DNA of 64,000 nt from Torreya grandis (taxonomy: Eukaryota > Streptophyta > Pinopsida > Cupressales > Taxaceae), in the NCBI GenBank assembly GCA_037957365.1, contig JARHVA010004230.1, forward strand, positions 266,001 to 330,000, read 5' to 3'. Below, piece by piece: positions 45,666-58,735 of the stretch (position 1 is its first letter; each line of letters opens with the position of its first letter). The notes under the pieces are model-generated. The model saw only the letters and a program-made list of their open reading frames with translations, did not search any database and was not told where the DNA came from. Made by a program: the position numbers and the translations under genes.

Positions 45666-47404
45666 TGTTTTGATCCTTATAGTTAATAAAACATAATATA
45701 TGAAACATTAAATACTATAAGATATAAATTTACTCACTATTTGATCATCCCTCATATAAGTATTTCATATAAAGGCATGGACTAGCTATCAACCTAGTAT
45801 GGGAGGGTAGTTGTCCACTTCCAAACTGACCAACAAATTATATAGACAATTATAATGACTTGTGAGAACTATAAAAATATTGAATGAAGGTGAGAAGACT
45901 TAGAAAGAGGCAAGGAAAACATATATTCACTTAACCACATCAATGAATTCATGAGACACACTTCAATTCAGCTTGTAAATCAGGGAATTTAGTCTTTTAT
46001 TACATCAAATAGGTGTTACAGTACAAATCTTGGCAGAATCTATTCATGCTAAAGAGAGGGATGATTTTAAATTATTATAAGCCTATATTTATAGAATAAT
46101 GGGATGAGAGAGATGGAGATCATGTGAGAAGGATGGATAAGGGAACATAATGACCAAGTTTTCCCACCACTCCTGGTGTTGATGCAGTTGGAAAAGATCA
46201 TAATGTCTAGGACTACTTCTAGAAAATGGCTACAAAAACTATATCAATCCATTTTTGGCATGCATTGATTCTCCTTATGGTTACATATAGCTGAATCAAG
46301 TCATTTAAAAGATGAAATATAGTGTTAAAGTAGTTACAATAACTAGATCAGTCTATTTTGATCTTGTCCCAATGTGGATTTCTCCCTACTGGTTCATTTT
46401 TGGCATGTAAGAATGGAGAAAAGGGTCATAATCATATTGATAGATTTGGTCATGAACCTATAAAAAATAACATGTCTATCTTTATGGATTCCCTTTGAAA
46501 TATTTGCATTGGTTTGACCTCATCCATATTTGTCTTTGAATTTTTATATTGGCCCTTGATTTTGGTCTAAGTTTTTAAGAGGGTGCCACCTAGAAACTAT
46601 TCATTTATTCTTAGGATCCTATTGACCCTTTGACCCTATGCACACCATATATCTACTTTTTCATGGATTAAATGTGATATATTGATTTATATTGTAGTTA
46701 CCATAGCCTTGACACTTGGAAAATTCTCATTAGCTTTCAAGATTTACTAACCCACTAACTTCTTTCTCATAGTTGATCTACTTTGGTATGATTAAATGTG
46801 CTCTATTGATTTATTTGGGATGACTAGACTTTTCATTCAATGGAAATTATTATATTTATATTCAAGTACCCAAGATATTGACACTTTTCAGCCACATATT
46901 CTTGTTATCCTTTTGACTTGATGTTCATTGTCAATATTCGATGCATGATAAAATGTGTGCCATTAGATCTTTGGGACTCAATGAATATTTAGATCATTGC
47001 TCATAATTAGATCTTGAATTGAGATCCCAAGATCTTGACACTTGATAACTATGTGTTTATCCTTATAGCATTTAAATTAAAATGGCCATTTGTCATGGAT
47101 TTAACTTGATGTCCATGCATACATCCTGAACTACTTATTCAACTTTGAAGCTTTATATCTTGAGATACAAAAGACATCAAGATATGAAATTTTCAAAGGA
47201 TGATCTAGGCATGAAATACATCATGTCCACGTGATATTTTGGCCTAAGAGGATTTACAAGTTAATATATTAAATTCATGACTAAATTTCTCCACTTATTC
47301 CTAAATGACATTTGAGGATGTCTAGTTGTCTAAGATCATCAATTTCACACTTTAAGCTTGCTTAAAGTTTTTCAAAATCTTGAAAATGACAAGTGATATT
47401 ATCC

Positions 47405-47490
<86 letters not shown>

Positions 47491-47582
47491 TCCACCATTG
47501 GATCACCCTTAAATCAGGACCTTACTTAGCTTCTTATTCTAGATCAGGAAAATTTTGGTATGTAGGCCCAATTTGGCCAATA
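45666..47582 (-). repeat. G2 5' LTR (right), 1.9 kb
   Basis: Starts TGTTTTGATCC next to the primer site and ends CCAATA; its inner 1.28 kb aligns with 37750-38989. It includes the TA tract 47408-47486 and the TATCTTGAGATA block shared with the G1 LTR. Confidence 0.8.
47408..47486. repeat. (TA)n microsatellite in the G2 right LTR
   Basis: About 79 bases, against about 42 in the left LTR at the same place. Confidence 0.95.
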
Positions 47583-47642
47583 GTAACCCCTTTTATAATA
47601 TCATTGTAAAATGTTGATTAAAATGTATTATATAAATCATGA

Positions 47643-47820
47643 TGTAAAGGATATTGGTAAACTTATGAGAAACCATTTGTGTAAGGATTTTAGTGAACTT
47701 AAAAAACCAATTTTGTAAGGTTTTGAATGAACTTGGAAAACCAATTATGAAATGTTATTGGTACACCTAAAAAACCAATTGGGTAAGGCTATTGGTCATA
47801 GCTATGGAAAACCATTAGTG
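47643..47820. repeat. Minisatellite, five diverged units of about 34 bp
   Basis: Units follow the pattern GTAAGG(A/T/C)TATTGGT...ACTTA.AAAACCAATT. Copies start near 47643, 47681, 47715, 47749 and 47783. It lies just outside the G2 LTR and was not found elsewhere. Confidence 0.75.
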
Positions 47821-48041
47821 AGAAGATCATGAGCACATAGTTTTTGCATGAAACAATAGTATAATGGTATATGTTTTATAAATATCAAGGGAATGTTGAG
47901 GATTAATATATACATTGGGTATTTAAAATAGAGTAAATAGTACTTACAGTTATGTTGTTATGTAAGTTAGTTATTAAAATATATTAATTTAGAGTTATAA
48001 TATTGCATTTATATCACATATAAGAGATTTAATATTATTAT
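47821..48041. other. Short spacer between G2 and G3
   Basis: Contains the 35-bp repeat 47896-47930. No gene seen. Confidence 0.5.
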
Positions 48042-48257
48042 AGCTCAAATTTGAACCCTTTAAATGGTGATTCAATCCCTCTCAAATTGATATATGTAAT
48101 GGGATTGATCCTAGATTATGGGTGACGTTTATTTGCATCAAATCTCTAGGTTATAGGGCTATCTCCCTTTAATGTATAAATTAGGCTCTAATACACTACT
48201 AATTTTTAATGGAAAGGGAGAAGGATAACATAAAAACAAAGGGAGTGATACATAAAA
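48042..48257 (-). repeat. Leader remnant outside the left G3 LTR
   Basis: Matches 55424-55643 (shared TCAATCCCTCTCAA, GAAAGGGAGAAGGATAACAT). An LTR with a leader on its outer side should be the 5' LTR of another copy, so a tandem, truncated neighbour is implied. Confidence 0.55.
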
Positions 48258-51200
48258 TATTTTATCTCTACCAACCAGTTACATGTGCACTTATTGATCA
48301 AGAAAAATAACCTTATATACATTGCTCCTAATTTGAATCTTTCACATAAGTGTTTTAATGTGAAGGTTGTGATGTTTTCTTGGGAAAGGAGTACTAACCA
48401 TTATGTATTTAATGACACTAAATGATAGACAAGATCACTCAACCCTTGCACCACACTTATACAGTTCACATGAACTACAAAAGAATCTTTCAAGTTACAT
48501 TTACGTGTTAAAAAGAACAACATGCCAATGAAGACAAGTTAATTCACTCAACAAGATCAACTATTCATTCACACACACTAATTAAAGTCATAGGAGGATG
48601 TAAAACCAATTGAATTTCATTAATCAAAGGAATACAAATTGGTAGGTTTTTGTCATACCAAAGTGGAGGACACATACGTAGGCCATCAAGGCTAAATTTA
48701 TAGAGAAATGTGAGTAGAAGAGAGAGAGAGGCATATGAGAGAGATGAAAAGTGTATATCAAGAGAGTTAAAATAAATAAGTATTGATGAAACATTCCCAT
48801 TATGTCTCTTAGACATGTGTTATTCTCCTAAAAACTCTTTCCTCTTCCAAGTGACATAGGAGTTTCAAACTTAGCTTGACACCTTGATCTTCCTCTTCAA
48901 AAAATCCATTATCTTGACTTGTGAAGTGACAAGTGGTACTCTTCATCATAACTTAATTTTGAGTTACATTATTTCTATTATCTTGACACCTTCCATCTTC
49001 TTATGAATATTTTAAACTAACATTTAAGTGATAATCATTCCTCCTTAGTTGTCTTGAAGCGTAATTTGCCTTACTACACCTTCTTGCCCAAATTTCCCAA
49101 GTCTTTGTTTCATCCTTACCAATGAAATATATATCCATGTATGGAATCTCTTATTTATATTAGACCATAATCAATCTCTTTTATTGTACCAAACACTCAC
49201 TAGGACTTCATTTTGCACCTTGCACTATCACTAGCCTTAAAATCCTTGTAACCTTAAAAACACACAAAGCTCCTTATGTAGGAAAATGTATGGATAATAT
49301 TGAGAAAATGAGTGTAATTTTTATCACTTCGTATCCACTTACAAATCCATGCCAAATTTCATGAATTAACTTTGAGTGTAAGTGTGTTTAATCACCTAAT
49401 CTCTTTCTTTAATTAGGCCTCTGTGCCTACAAATTGAGTTTTGGATCCAAACTTATCCCACATGTGTGAAACCCATAAAACATGTTTCATTAAATTTTAA
49501 TATCCCATTACCATTATCCATGTCAAATTTTGTCTTCTAAAACCATGTGTAGGTAGACAAACCAATAAATGTCCAAAAAACCTAGTCCCCAAGCATTCTT
49601 CACATTGACCTCAATAATCAGACTTGTTTAAACACTTCCAAGGTGGGATGTTCATATTTTTGGACCTTAGGGGATTAAGTACACATCAATCCATCATACA
49701 TAATGGTTTTAATATTTATATGATCTTCTACACCCCATTTTTATCCTAAAACCTCACAAAAGTAGAACATTTAATGCATCCATACATTTCTAGGTACAAA
49801 AAAATTTCATGCAAATGGTCTCCCTAAAGTTATTGATAGTTTAAATGTGGATTCAATGTCATTAAAAATCATATTTTATGTCTATAAATACTCTATTTCT
49901 CACCTAGTCAATTATAGCCTACCAAAAATACACTTATCATCTTAATGATGATTCATAAAGTAGAGGCCCTTAACCAATGAACAAATTCCACAAATCATAA
50001 ATGAAAAAGACACCCTAACATCCTATATAATATTGGGATCCCATGAAGCTTTTCCATATTATTTCAAGCATGAAGAAGTGCCTCTTAGGTTGGTAGACTG
50101 TGTATTTCTAAGGCCTAGAAGAGAAAGTGATTTGAAAATGGCATTTTAGAGTTTGGTTTTAGCTCTAAAAACATTAGATATGTATGTGACACAAATTTGA
50201 CTTCTTACAATGATATTCATGACATTTATATTCATTAAACCTCTTATATCCTTCATTTATAATGTTAGGGTCTAAGAGTATTCTAGCATTCTTGACCCTA
50301 ACATCCTATGTTAAACCTTTTCCTCCCTATTGAAGGGGTCTAAAACTTCATAAAATGTATCATTAAAGTTATCAATACCTTCTCGGGTCCTTATGTCCTC
50401 ATTTCACCCCCATTAAACAAACTCTTCAAAATTTATCAACCTTTTCCTTATCTTCATTGACCTTTGAGGTTATATGGAGTTCATGTTGTCATCATAAAGT
50501 GACTCACATTTTTTTCTTCTTTCCATAGACTTTATTTTTCATAACAATGTAGGCATCTCACCATCAAGACTGAGTAGTCTTGTAGGTGTCATCACTCTTT
50601 TCCCTAACTTAAATCTCAAAGTTCCTTTATTTATATGGTTTCTCTCACTCCTAAAGAGTCATACATTTTTTCATATTCATACAAGAATCCTCATATAACC
50701 TTATGAATTTGAATACTCAATTTTGATACAAGAATTGTAGATTATCTTCATTATTCATGCTGAAACCTTCATGGTTGTAGGTTTATGTTTAGTATATTGA
50801 CTGAAAGTGTGAATTTTATTTCATCACCCTCTCCTATCCTCTTCATGTTCTCTTTATATCTTAAATCTTACATACATCCTATTTATTCATTAAAACTCAA
50901 CTCTCATGCCATTAATGCATCTTCTCTTAACCATGTTAAATATAGACCTATAGGTCTTCAATGTGGTCTTTGGGTGTATAGTTTTAGGTTTATTGAGTGA
51001 TATTCAATTAATTTGAAAATTTTCAAGGGAATAAACCCTAAAAAATACTCTCACTCTAGCCTCTATAGACATTTTAGGTCCTCTATCCAACACATAAAAT
51101 AGTATCCTTTTCTATCATGCCCATGATAGGCTCGTAGGTGTCTTGAGCATTGGCTTACAAGTAACAGTCTAGTTCACTTCTTCATTGTTATATTTACATC

Positions 51201-52709
51201 ATAGAGTGAGTTCAAAATCAAGAATTTTCTTACCTAACCTTGTGTGACCATTTTAATCTCAAGTTTCAATGCAATAACATTCCGTTCTTGTGAAAATGAG
51301 ACCTATAAGTTTGTAGACCTATAGGTTTGAGCCTTTTATATGATGGTTATGTTTGCACATTTTAATTATTTGGATACTTCATTTGTATTTTTTATGGAAT
51401 GAGAATTTTATAGGAGATTATTATGATGCTAAAACCTACCTTTAAAGACCCTTATGTTCAGATACTTATTATGAATCTACAACCTTGTATTAAAAGCTTG
51501 TAGCAAAAAAGGTTAATGAGGTTTTGAGAGATTTAGAGATTGAAATGGATCAATATACTCATTAATTTAAATGTGATATTATTTATGATATATATATATG
51601 TGGATAACATATTAAAACCACTTGAATGCATTGAAATTGCTATATAAATCTCAAAACCTCAAGTTTTATCCCTACAATTCTTCTCACATATAAGTTATTT
51701 TTTATGTTTGAATATTCACATGTGTGAACCTAATGGATAAAGATATGAAATGGTTTTTATAATCTTACATACCTTCAATAATGCTACTAATTCTCTAAAG
51801 AGTCTAAAATTTCATGAAAATTACATAAAACTAGAGCTTGTGGGGTTCAAGGGAGGTTTAAGACCATTTGTTGGGCTTAATGATTGTTTATAAAGATGTA
51901 GGAACTAAAATGAGAACCAATCCCACAAAAATAAATTCCATTAGGCTCCCTTCCTCTAACCATAATATTTTACCATGACTCTCTTTCCTTTATCCATATT
52001 GAGCATATGAAAACTACCCATATGAATTTACCAATGGAATGATGGAGTTCCTGATGTAAATTTTTAAATCTTTGGACCTGTGAAATATTTTAAATCATGG
52101 ATATTGTCTATATAATTTAATATACACCCTTGAACCATGATCACCTACAAATTGATCTCCCAAGTCTATACAAGTGCATATAACTACCTATAAAAGAGTG
52201 ATTCTCTCAATTTAGATGTTGAACATAAACCTCAAAGGACACTCTTGACATATGTGAGAGTTAAATAAATACCTTATAATATTGGGCAAGTGTGGTGGCA
52301 TGTCAATTTTATCTTCATTAGATTTTTCATGTGTTGAATTTTGACTATGTGCATTTTCCCTTAGACACTTTACCTTAATCTTCACAAAAGAACCTTAATA
52401 TTTCCAAACACATTTAAAATGTTCATAAAAAATGGTCAAATAATGATATGACCTTGAGAGGTACCTTTAATATTATGACATTTTTTAGACTAACCATAAT
52501 ATGTTTACTTTATGACTATACTTAGCATAAGATAAAATAATACATTACCTTAATTTTGTCAAAACAACCTTAACATATGCTAATAATAATTTATAAATAC
52601 ATTTTTAATACCTCATAAATAAATAAAATGGAATATGAAAAAGGTCAAAAGTCATGACAAACAATTTTTTTTGTGAACCTAGGTAATGGTATCCATAATT
52701 TCGGTAACA
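48258..52709 (-). repeat. G3 3' LTR (left), about 4.45 kb
   Basis: Aligns throughout with 55644-60396. Good landmarks are ACCTATAGGTCTTCAATGTG, TATCATGCCCATGATAGGCT, TTTTTTTTGTGAACCTAGGT and AACTCCTATG-type blocks. Ends CGGTAACA. The ORFs 48565-48816, 50785-51000, 52605-52901 and 52754-52966 have no conserved protein and are not genes. Confidence 0.8.
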
Positions 52710-53050
52710 TCTTTGGCGGTTTCCTAGGGATGCTTGCTTGTTAAGCATATAGACTAGTTTCCTAGTCCATCTATTGAGAAATGGAGTCCTATAGCACTCA
52801 AAATCAGACATAAAATGACTTTTACCAATACAAGACAATTTATTTGACTTATAAACACACCACACACAAATACAACACATAAAATAAGAAAAAATAAACA
52901 CACTTGGGCTCTCAAGAACTTAGGGAAAAGAAGATAAAAATAAACATTATATACAACTAAAATCAATTTTTCTTTATCCTATAAAACCAAATGGGAAATT
53001 ATTGATGTCATCATGCCACCATGTAATCAAGTTGTTTCATGATGAGTAGA
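52710..53050 (-). other. G3 interior, 3' untranslated side
   Basis: Beside the LTR the minus strand reads TAGGAAACCGCCAAAGA, equivalent to the 'CACCAA(A)GA' edge of G1 and G2. No coding content. Confidence 0.5.
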
Positions 53051-53660
53051 TTCCAACTAGTCATGGTTCATAGAGTGGAGGCTTCTTGCATTTGAAGATG
53101 TTAGCATGCTCATAGCCTCTTTGACTAGAAACTAGACATTCTTACTTCATTCTTGGGTACATAGGTTGACTATGTGAGTCAACTAACAAATCATACTCAT
53201 CCCAAAATTATTTTATTATAACAAATAATATCATTTTTTTCTCATCCATAGGTTGATCTTGATCAAGTTAAATAATATGAGATGAATCTCTTGGCATGTT
53301 TGTATTATTAGATTCAAGGAGAAGTGTATATTTATTCTTGAGAGATTAAAGCCAATAAATCTCAGTTTCCTTTTTCAATAGTGAATAATCACTTGTAAAT
53401 GGAATGAAAATCTGATAACCTTGTTTAGGTACCTCAAACAAGTCATTTTAAAATGGAATAGCCTCTTGGAATGGTAAGCTTGGAGAGTTTCCTTCCTTTG
53501 TCTTGGTGAAACTACCTTCTTAAATTTGAATTAGATCATGACATGTCTCTAGAATAAATTAACTTGATGTTATTATATTAAACAAGTCTTTCAACTAATC
53601 TTCACATGGTTTTAATTAACTTTGACTTTCTTTAGTTTAATAAAATTTGATATATAAATA
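53050..53660 (-). pseudogene. G3 interior, downstream coding-like segment
   Basis: One minus-strand frame gives several long stop-poor pieces: PKQGYQIFIPFTSDYSLLKK, ETEIYWL, a stop, SLKNKYTLLLESNNTNMPRD and LDQDQPMDEKK. They are upstream-to-downstream collinear with the larger segment 53670-54340. I recognise no family. The composition (Lys, Glu, Asn, Leu) looks like protein rather than random AT-rich DNA. It may be the C-terminal part of the same ORF or a second one. Confidence 0.4.
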
Positions 53661-53669
53661 GGCATAACA

Positions 53670-54340
53670 CAATTTGAGAAGTATTTGGAATTTATACCTC
53701 CTTGGTCATGATCATGGGGGCCAAATCAGATTTTTTACACTTCTAATAGATATTCATAATCTTCCTCATCTACTATAAATTTTTTATCATCTTGTTCATA
53801 TTTAGAAATACCATCTCTCTCAAAGTCTACTATCATTTGATCAACTTGTACCTTATCAAGGTTACCTTCCTCTTCAAATTTAAATGTTGGTTTTCATCTT
53901 TATTGACCAAGTGGTGTCCCAATGATAATATAATATTTACCTACCCTTGAAGTTTCATCCTTATATCCTTATTTGGAGTAATCTACTTTTTTAACTTGGA
54001 TGTTTTTCTCAAGATGATGTTGCTCATCTTCAAAAACTAGTTTTGAGTTCTCATGTTCAATATGCTTGTCCACCTCTTCTCTCCATTCATCAATGCATCC
54101 CTCCATCTTTTGAGTGTCTTAAATTTTAATTTTATCAACAAGGGCTTACTTCTTCCTTTGAATACTATCTTGAATGGATCTCCAAGATGGAAACTTCTTT
54201 GGTTTTTTAAGATTATCAACAAGGATATGTTGTTTGATTTGAATTCATTATTTAATTTCTGTCTAATATAGTAAGGATTTGGAATCTTCAGGAGGGATGG
54301 TTGAGGCTTGAATACATTTATATTCTTCCTTGATATCAAC
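53670..54340 (-). pseudogene. G3 unrecognised ORF, charged coiled-coil-like protein
   Basis: On the minus strand, ISRKNINVFKPQPSLLKIPN and PYYIRQKLNNEFKSNN lead, after a frame change near 54235, to LVDNLKKPKKFPSWRSIQDS and TQKMEGCIDEWREEVDKHIE. These are followed by HENSKLVFEDEQHHLEKNIQ and VKKVDYSK. After two short stop clusters come GNLDKVQVDQMIVDFERDG, KYEQDDKKFIVDEEDYEYLL and a stop. It is about 220 codons, rich in Glu, Lys and Asp, with heptad-like spacing but no membrane segment. It is not gag-pol as I know it. Ogre elements carry an extra ORF1 ahead of gag, and this may be such a protein. Confidence 0.5.
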
Positions 54341-55380
54341 TTCCCAATCTATGCTTATTTCACTTTGCATATGCCATGATTTTACCACTTGATTTTAATT
54401 TAGAATCTAAAATGATTTTTTGGGAGGTTATAGAGGAAGAAGAGTATAATTGTTTGCTAAGATGGATTCATTATCTTCCCTCCAAGTATAAATCAAGATT
54501 TCCAAGTTTGATTTATTTTTATTCTCAATAATACTACTCAAAAACAACCTCTTTCTTCTTTTAAATGTTCTTTTGTATTGATTTCTATGAAATGAAATAT
54601 TTATAGGTGTGTGAAGGGCTTGGGAGAATTTAAATCTCACTTAAACTAGTATTTTGAGGGAGATTGGATGGAACATAAGAGGGATAGGGTGGTATAAATA
54701 AAAGCACTTAGAGCTGATAACATTTAACCTATTGTCATTCATATACTCTTAGCTTATCCTCTATGCCTTGAATTAGTTTAATTATGTCCATCATGTCATT
54801 AGTGAGTATTTTCCAAATTTTTATCTCAATAGGTTCCCACTCTTTTTTTATTAGCTATAATGAATCTCTTAAATTATGCATGAGATGACTAAGAACATTT
54901 GACCATACTCCCTCTTTGTGTTCATCTTTATCATGTACCTTTCATAGCCTAAAAGGATTTGTGTGAAACTTAATATATATATTGATTTGAAATGTGATTA
55001 TAATCACTAGGGGTAACATGATATTGATAAGGTTGATTAGAGGAATGAGAGGGATACCAAAAAAGTGAATTATCTTTATATGGATATTCAAGAAAAGATG
55101 AAGGGTAATAATTCTGATAAAAGGTTCAAAATACTACTGATAAGGGTCAACAAAATATTGATAAGGATGAACATGAATTTGATATAGCTCTTCAACTTGT
55201 GTTAAAAAAAATAAACATTGTACCTAGACATGAAACCTCATGATAAAGATATAAATGAAATAAAACTTGCTTAAAATGGTACTTGAGATGCTATAACTAG
55301 TTCAATGAATTCAAAGTCACCATTGATGTTTGTTGGACTACCTCTAAAGGATTTTGCATAAATTTAAACACCAAAAAATC
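54341..55380 (-). pseudogene. G3 unrecognised ORF, upstream Tyr/Gln/Pro-rich part
   Basis: The minus strand near 55190-54960 reads HVHPYQYFVDPYQ, FYQNYYPSSFLEYPYKDNSL, FWYPSHSSNQPYQYHVTPSD and YNHISNQYIY, with one stop and one frame change. Then at about 54930-54740 it reads NVLSHLMHNLRDSL, IKKEWEPIEIKIWKILTNDM and MDIIKLIQGIEDKLRVYE. The first part resembles the low-complexity linkers seen next to gag in G1 and G2; the second looks like a helical, coiled-coil stretch. No gag core (WY.DL..W.E) or zinc knuckle is found. It probably forms one protein with 53670-54340. Function unknown. Confidence 0.45.
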
Positions 55381-55423
55381 TTCCATTTATTTTAATCTAG
55401 TCCTACTAGGTGTGCCACAATTA

Positions 55424-55643
55424 TTATAGATCAAATTTTCACCCTTGAGAGATTAATTCAATCCCTCTCAACTTGATATATGCAATGAGATTGATCTTAG
55501 GATGTGGGTGACCTTTAGATGGATTAAACCTTTAGGTTATATGGATATATCCCCTTGATGTATCAATTAAGATCTATTACATTACTAATTTTCAAAGGAA
55601 AGGGAGAAGGATAACATGAAAATAAATGGGGTGGTAAACCAAA
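55424..55643 (-). repeat. G3 leader and primer-site region
   Basis: Untranslated. The minus strand at 55643-55629 reads TTGGTTTACCACCCC directly after the LTR end (GAGATCAACTA), comparable with TTTGGTGCATCGTCTCC of G1. Confidence 0.5.
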
Positions 55644-56053
55644 TAGTTGATCTCTACCAACCAACTTCATGTTGACTTATAGATCAAGAAAACTAACTTT
55701 ACATACACTAATCCTAATATGTGTCTTTCACATGAGTGTTTAAATTTGAAGGTTATGATGGTTTATTAGGCTAGGAGGAATAAAAAAGAGGTCTTCAATG
55801 ACATGAAAAGAAATACAAGATCATTCAACCTTTGCACCACATGTATACACTTAACATGACCTATAAAATAAGATTTTAAGATGCATTTAGGTGTTATAAA
55901 AGATAACATTCCAGGGAAGATAAGTCAATTGACTTGACAAGATCAACTATTCATTCACACACACTAAGTAAAATCATATGAGGACATAATAATAGTTACA
56001 TTTCATTAATCAAAGGCATAAAAATGGGTAGGGATTCACCATATCCAATTATA

Positions 56054-56055
<2 letters not shown>

Positions 56056-56125
<70 letters not shown>
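56056..56125. repeat. (TA)n microsatellite, right G3 LTR only
   Basis: About 70 bases of TA. The left LTR near 48670 has ACACATACGTAGGCC at the equivalent place. Confidence 0.95.
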
Positions 56126-56127
<2 letters not shown>

Positions 56128-58579
56128 ATCCCATCAATGCTAAATTTATAAATAAATGAACGTAGAAGTGAGACAGAGGCATGGGAGAGAGAGATGATAA
56201 ATGTCTATCAAGAAATTAAAAAATCAATAAGAAGTTATGAAATAGTCCCATTAGGTATCCAATACATGTTTTTCTATCTTTAAAATGTTTTCCTCTTCCA
56301 AGTGGCATAGTAGTTTCAAACATGGCTTGACACCTTGATCTTCCTATTAAAAACTGCCCTTCTCTTGACTTGTGAGGTGATAAGTGGCATTATTAATCAT
56401 CAAGTCATGTTGAGTTATATTAATAATATACTCTTGAAACATTTCATATTATTATAAATCTTACACATTAACATTAAAGTGATAATCATTCTTCCTTAGG
56501 TGTCTTGAAGCCTAATTTACCTTAATATACCCTTCCTACCCAAATAACCCAAATCTTGGTTTTGTACTTACCAATGAAATATATATTCATGGATGGAATT
56601 TTTCAATCATATAAAACCTAAATTGATATCTTTGAATGCATTAAACACTCATCAGGACCTCATTTTTCACCTTACACTCTCACTAGCCTTCAAATCCTTG
56701 TAGCCCTAAAAACACACAAAACTTCCTATGTAGGACAATGTACAAATGATATTGGAAAATTAATGTTAGTTTTGAGTACCTATTATCCCATTATATCTCC
56801 ATGGAAATTTCATGACCCGAATCTGAGTGGAAGTGTGTAAAATCACCTGATCTCTCTCTCTAATTAGGCCTCAATTTGGGATTTAGGCCTAAAAATTGGG
56901 TTTTGGATCTAGAATTCCTCCACACATGTGAAACCACCAAAAAAAAAATTAATTAAATTTTCATACTCCATTACCATGATCCATGTCAATTTTGGACTTC
57001 TAAAACCATGTGTAGGTAGGCAAACCAAAAAATGGCCAAAAAACCTAGTCTTCACACTGCCTTCAATAGTCAAACTTGTTTGATCACTTACATGGTAACT
57101 TGTATGTATTTATGGAAATTAGGGGATATAATACACTTCAATTGATAATAAAAAATGTTTTTCATCTTTATAGGATCTTATATACCCTATTTTGAGTCCA
57201 AAACCTCATAAAAGTATAATATTTAATGCATCCATATAATTACAAGTACAAAACAAATTCATGGACATGGTCTTCATGAATTGAGTAATAGTTTATAGGT
57301 GGTTTAAAGGTCATTAAAAATCATTTTGGGTGTCTAGAAACACTTTCTCTCTCCTAGTCAATTCTAGCCTCTAAGTAGCCAAAAATACACTTATCATCTT
57401 AACAATGATTCATAAAGTATGAAACCTTAACAAATGAATATATTTAAAAAATAAAAATAAAACAAGGCCATAAAAATTACAATAGGACATTGGAATCCCA
57501 TTAATCTCCTCCATACTATTTCAAGCATGATAAAGCGCCTCGGGTTAGTTGACTATGCATTTGTGGGGTCTAGAAGAGAAAGTGAGTTGGAAATAGTGTT
57601 TTAAAGTTTGGTTTTAGATCTAAAAACTTTATATAGGTATATGAGATACATATTTAATTATAAAAATGATGTTAATTCCCTTTATATTCAATAAACCTTG
57701 TATAGCCTTCATTGGCTAATATTAGGGTTTAAGAGCATATTAGCATTGTTGACCCTAACAGCTTGTGTTAAGTCTTTTCCTCCCTATTAAAGGGGCTTAA
57801 AAATTCATAAAATGTATATTTTTTTTTATAAATACCTAATCAGGTACTTATTTCCTCATTTTATCCCCATATAACAAAATCTTCATAATTTAACATACAT
57901 AGGCCTATGTGTTTGTTTAAAATTAGCAGGCCTAACAGATTTTATCAACTTTGACCTTATCTTCATTGACTTTGAAAGTTATATGGAGTTCATTATATCA
58001 TTATAAATTTAATTTATCATGTTTTTATTCTTTACACACACTTTGTCTTTCATATTAGTGTAGACACCTTACCATTAATATTGAGCATGCATGTGGGTGT
58101 CATCACTATATTTACTTGACTAAACTCTCAAGGATTCTTTGTTTGTATGATTTTTATCACTCCCAAAGAGTCAAAAAAAATTCATCTTCATAAAAAACTC
58201 ATAATATCACCTTATTAATTTGAATACTCAATTTCCATATAATAATTTCACATTCTCTTCATTGTTCACACTAAAACTTTATTGGCTATAGGTGTATGTT
58301 TAATATCTTGACTACAAATGTGAATTGGATTTTATTACCCTCTCATATCCTTTTTAGGATATATTTTGATTTTAAATATTCCATACATCCTATTTATTCA
58401 TTTAAACTCAACTATTATTTCATTAATGCATCTTTTATTGACCAAGTTGAATACATACCTATAGGTCTTCAATGTGGTCTATGGATGCACAGTTTTAAGT
58501 TTATTGAGTTCTTGTCAATTGATTTGAAATTTTTCAAGGTAATAGACCATTAAAAATTATCTCAATATAATGTGATATA

Positions 58580-58735
<156 letters not shown>

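Larger units (their letters stand above)
37750..47582 (-). mobile_element. G2: degenerate Ty3/gypsy element of the G1 family
   Basis: Minus strand, in order from the right: 5' LTR 45666-47582, primer site 45649-45665, leader, gag about 45000-44500, protease 43316-42950, extra RNase H 42790-42480, RT 41960-41110, degenerate RNase H and linker 41100-40354, integrase ending at 39259, 3' UTR, and a truncated 3' LTR 38989-37750. Domain order, LTR edges and protein wording match G1. The 3' LTR has lost about 0.6 kb at its outer end, where it abuts a chromovirus RT. Confidence 0.85.

Noticed and set aside
52710..52731. Plus-strand primer-site-like TTTGGCGGTTTCCTAGGGA after the left G3 LTR, and a similar TTTGGTGACTTAGC at 38991
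   Set aside because: Read on the minus strand, both are the 'CACCAA(A)GA' 3'-UTR edge shared with G1 at 9975-9990, and all readable coding in G2 and G3 is on the minus strand.
54053..54271. Plus-strand 72-codon ORF
   Set aside because: Shadow of the longer, compositionally protein-like minus-strand frame of G3.
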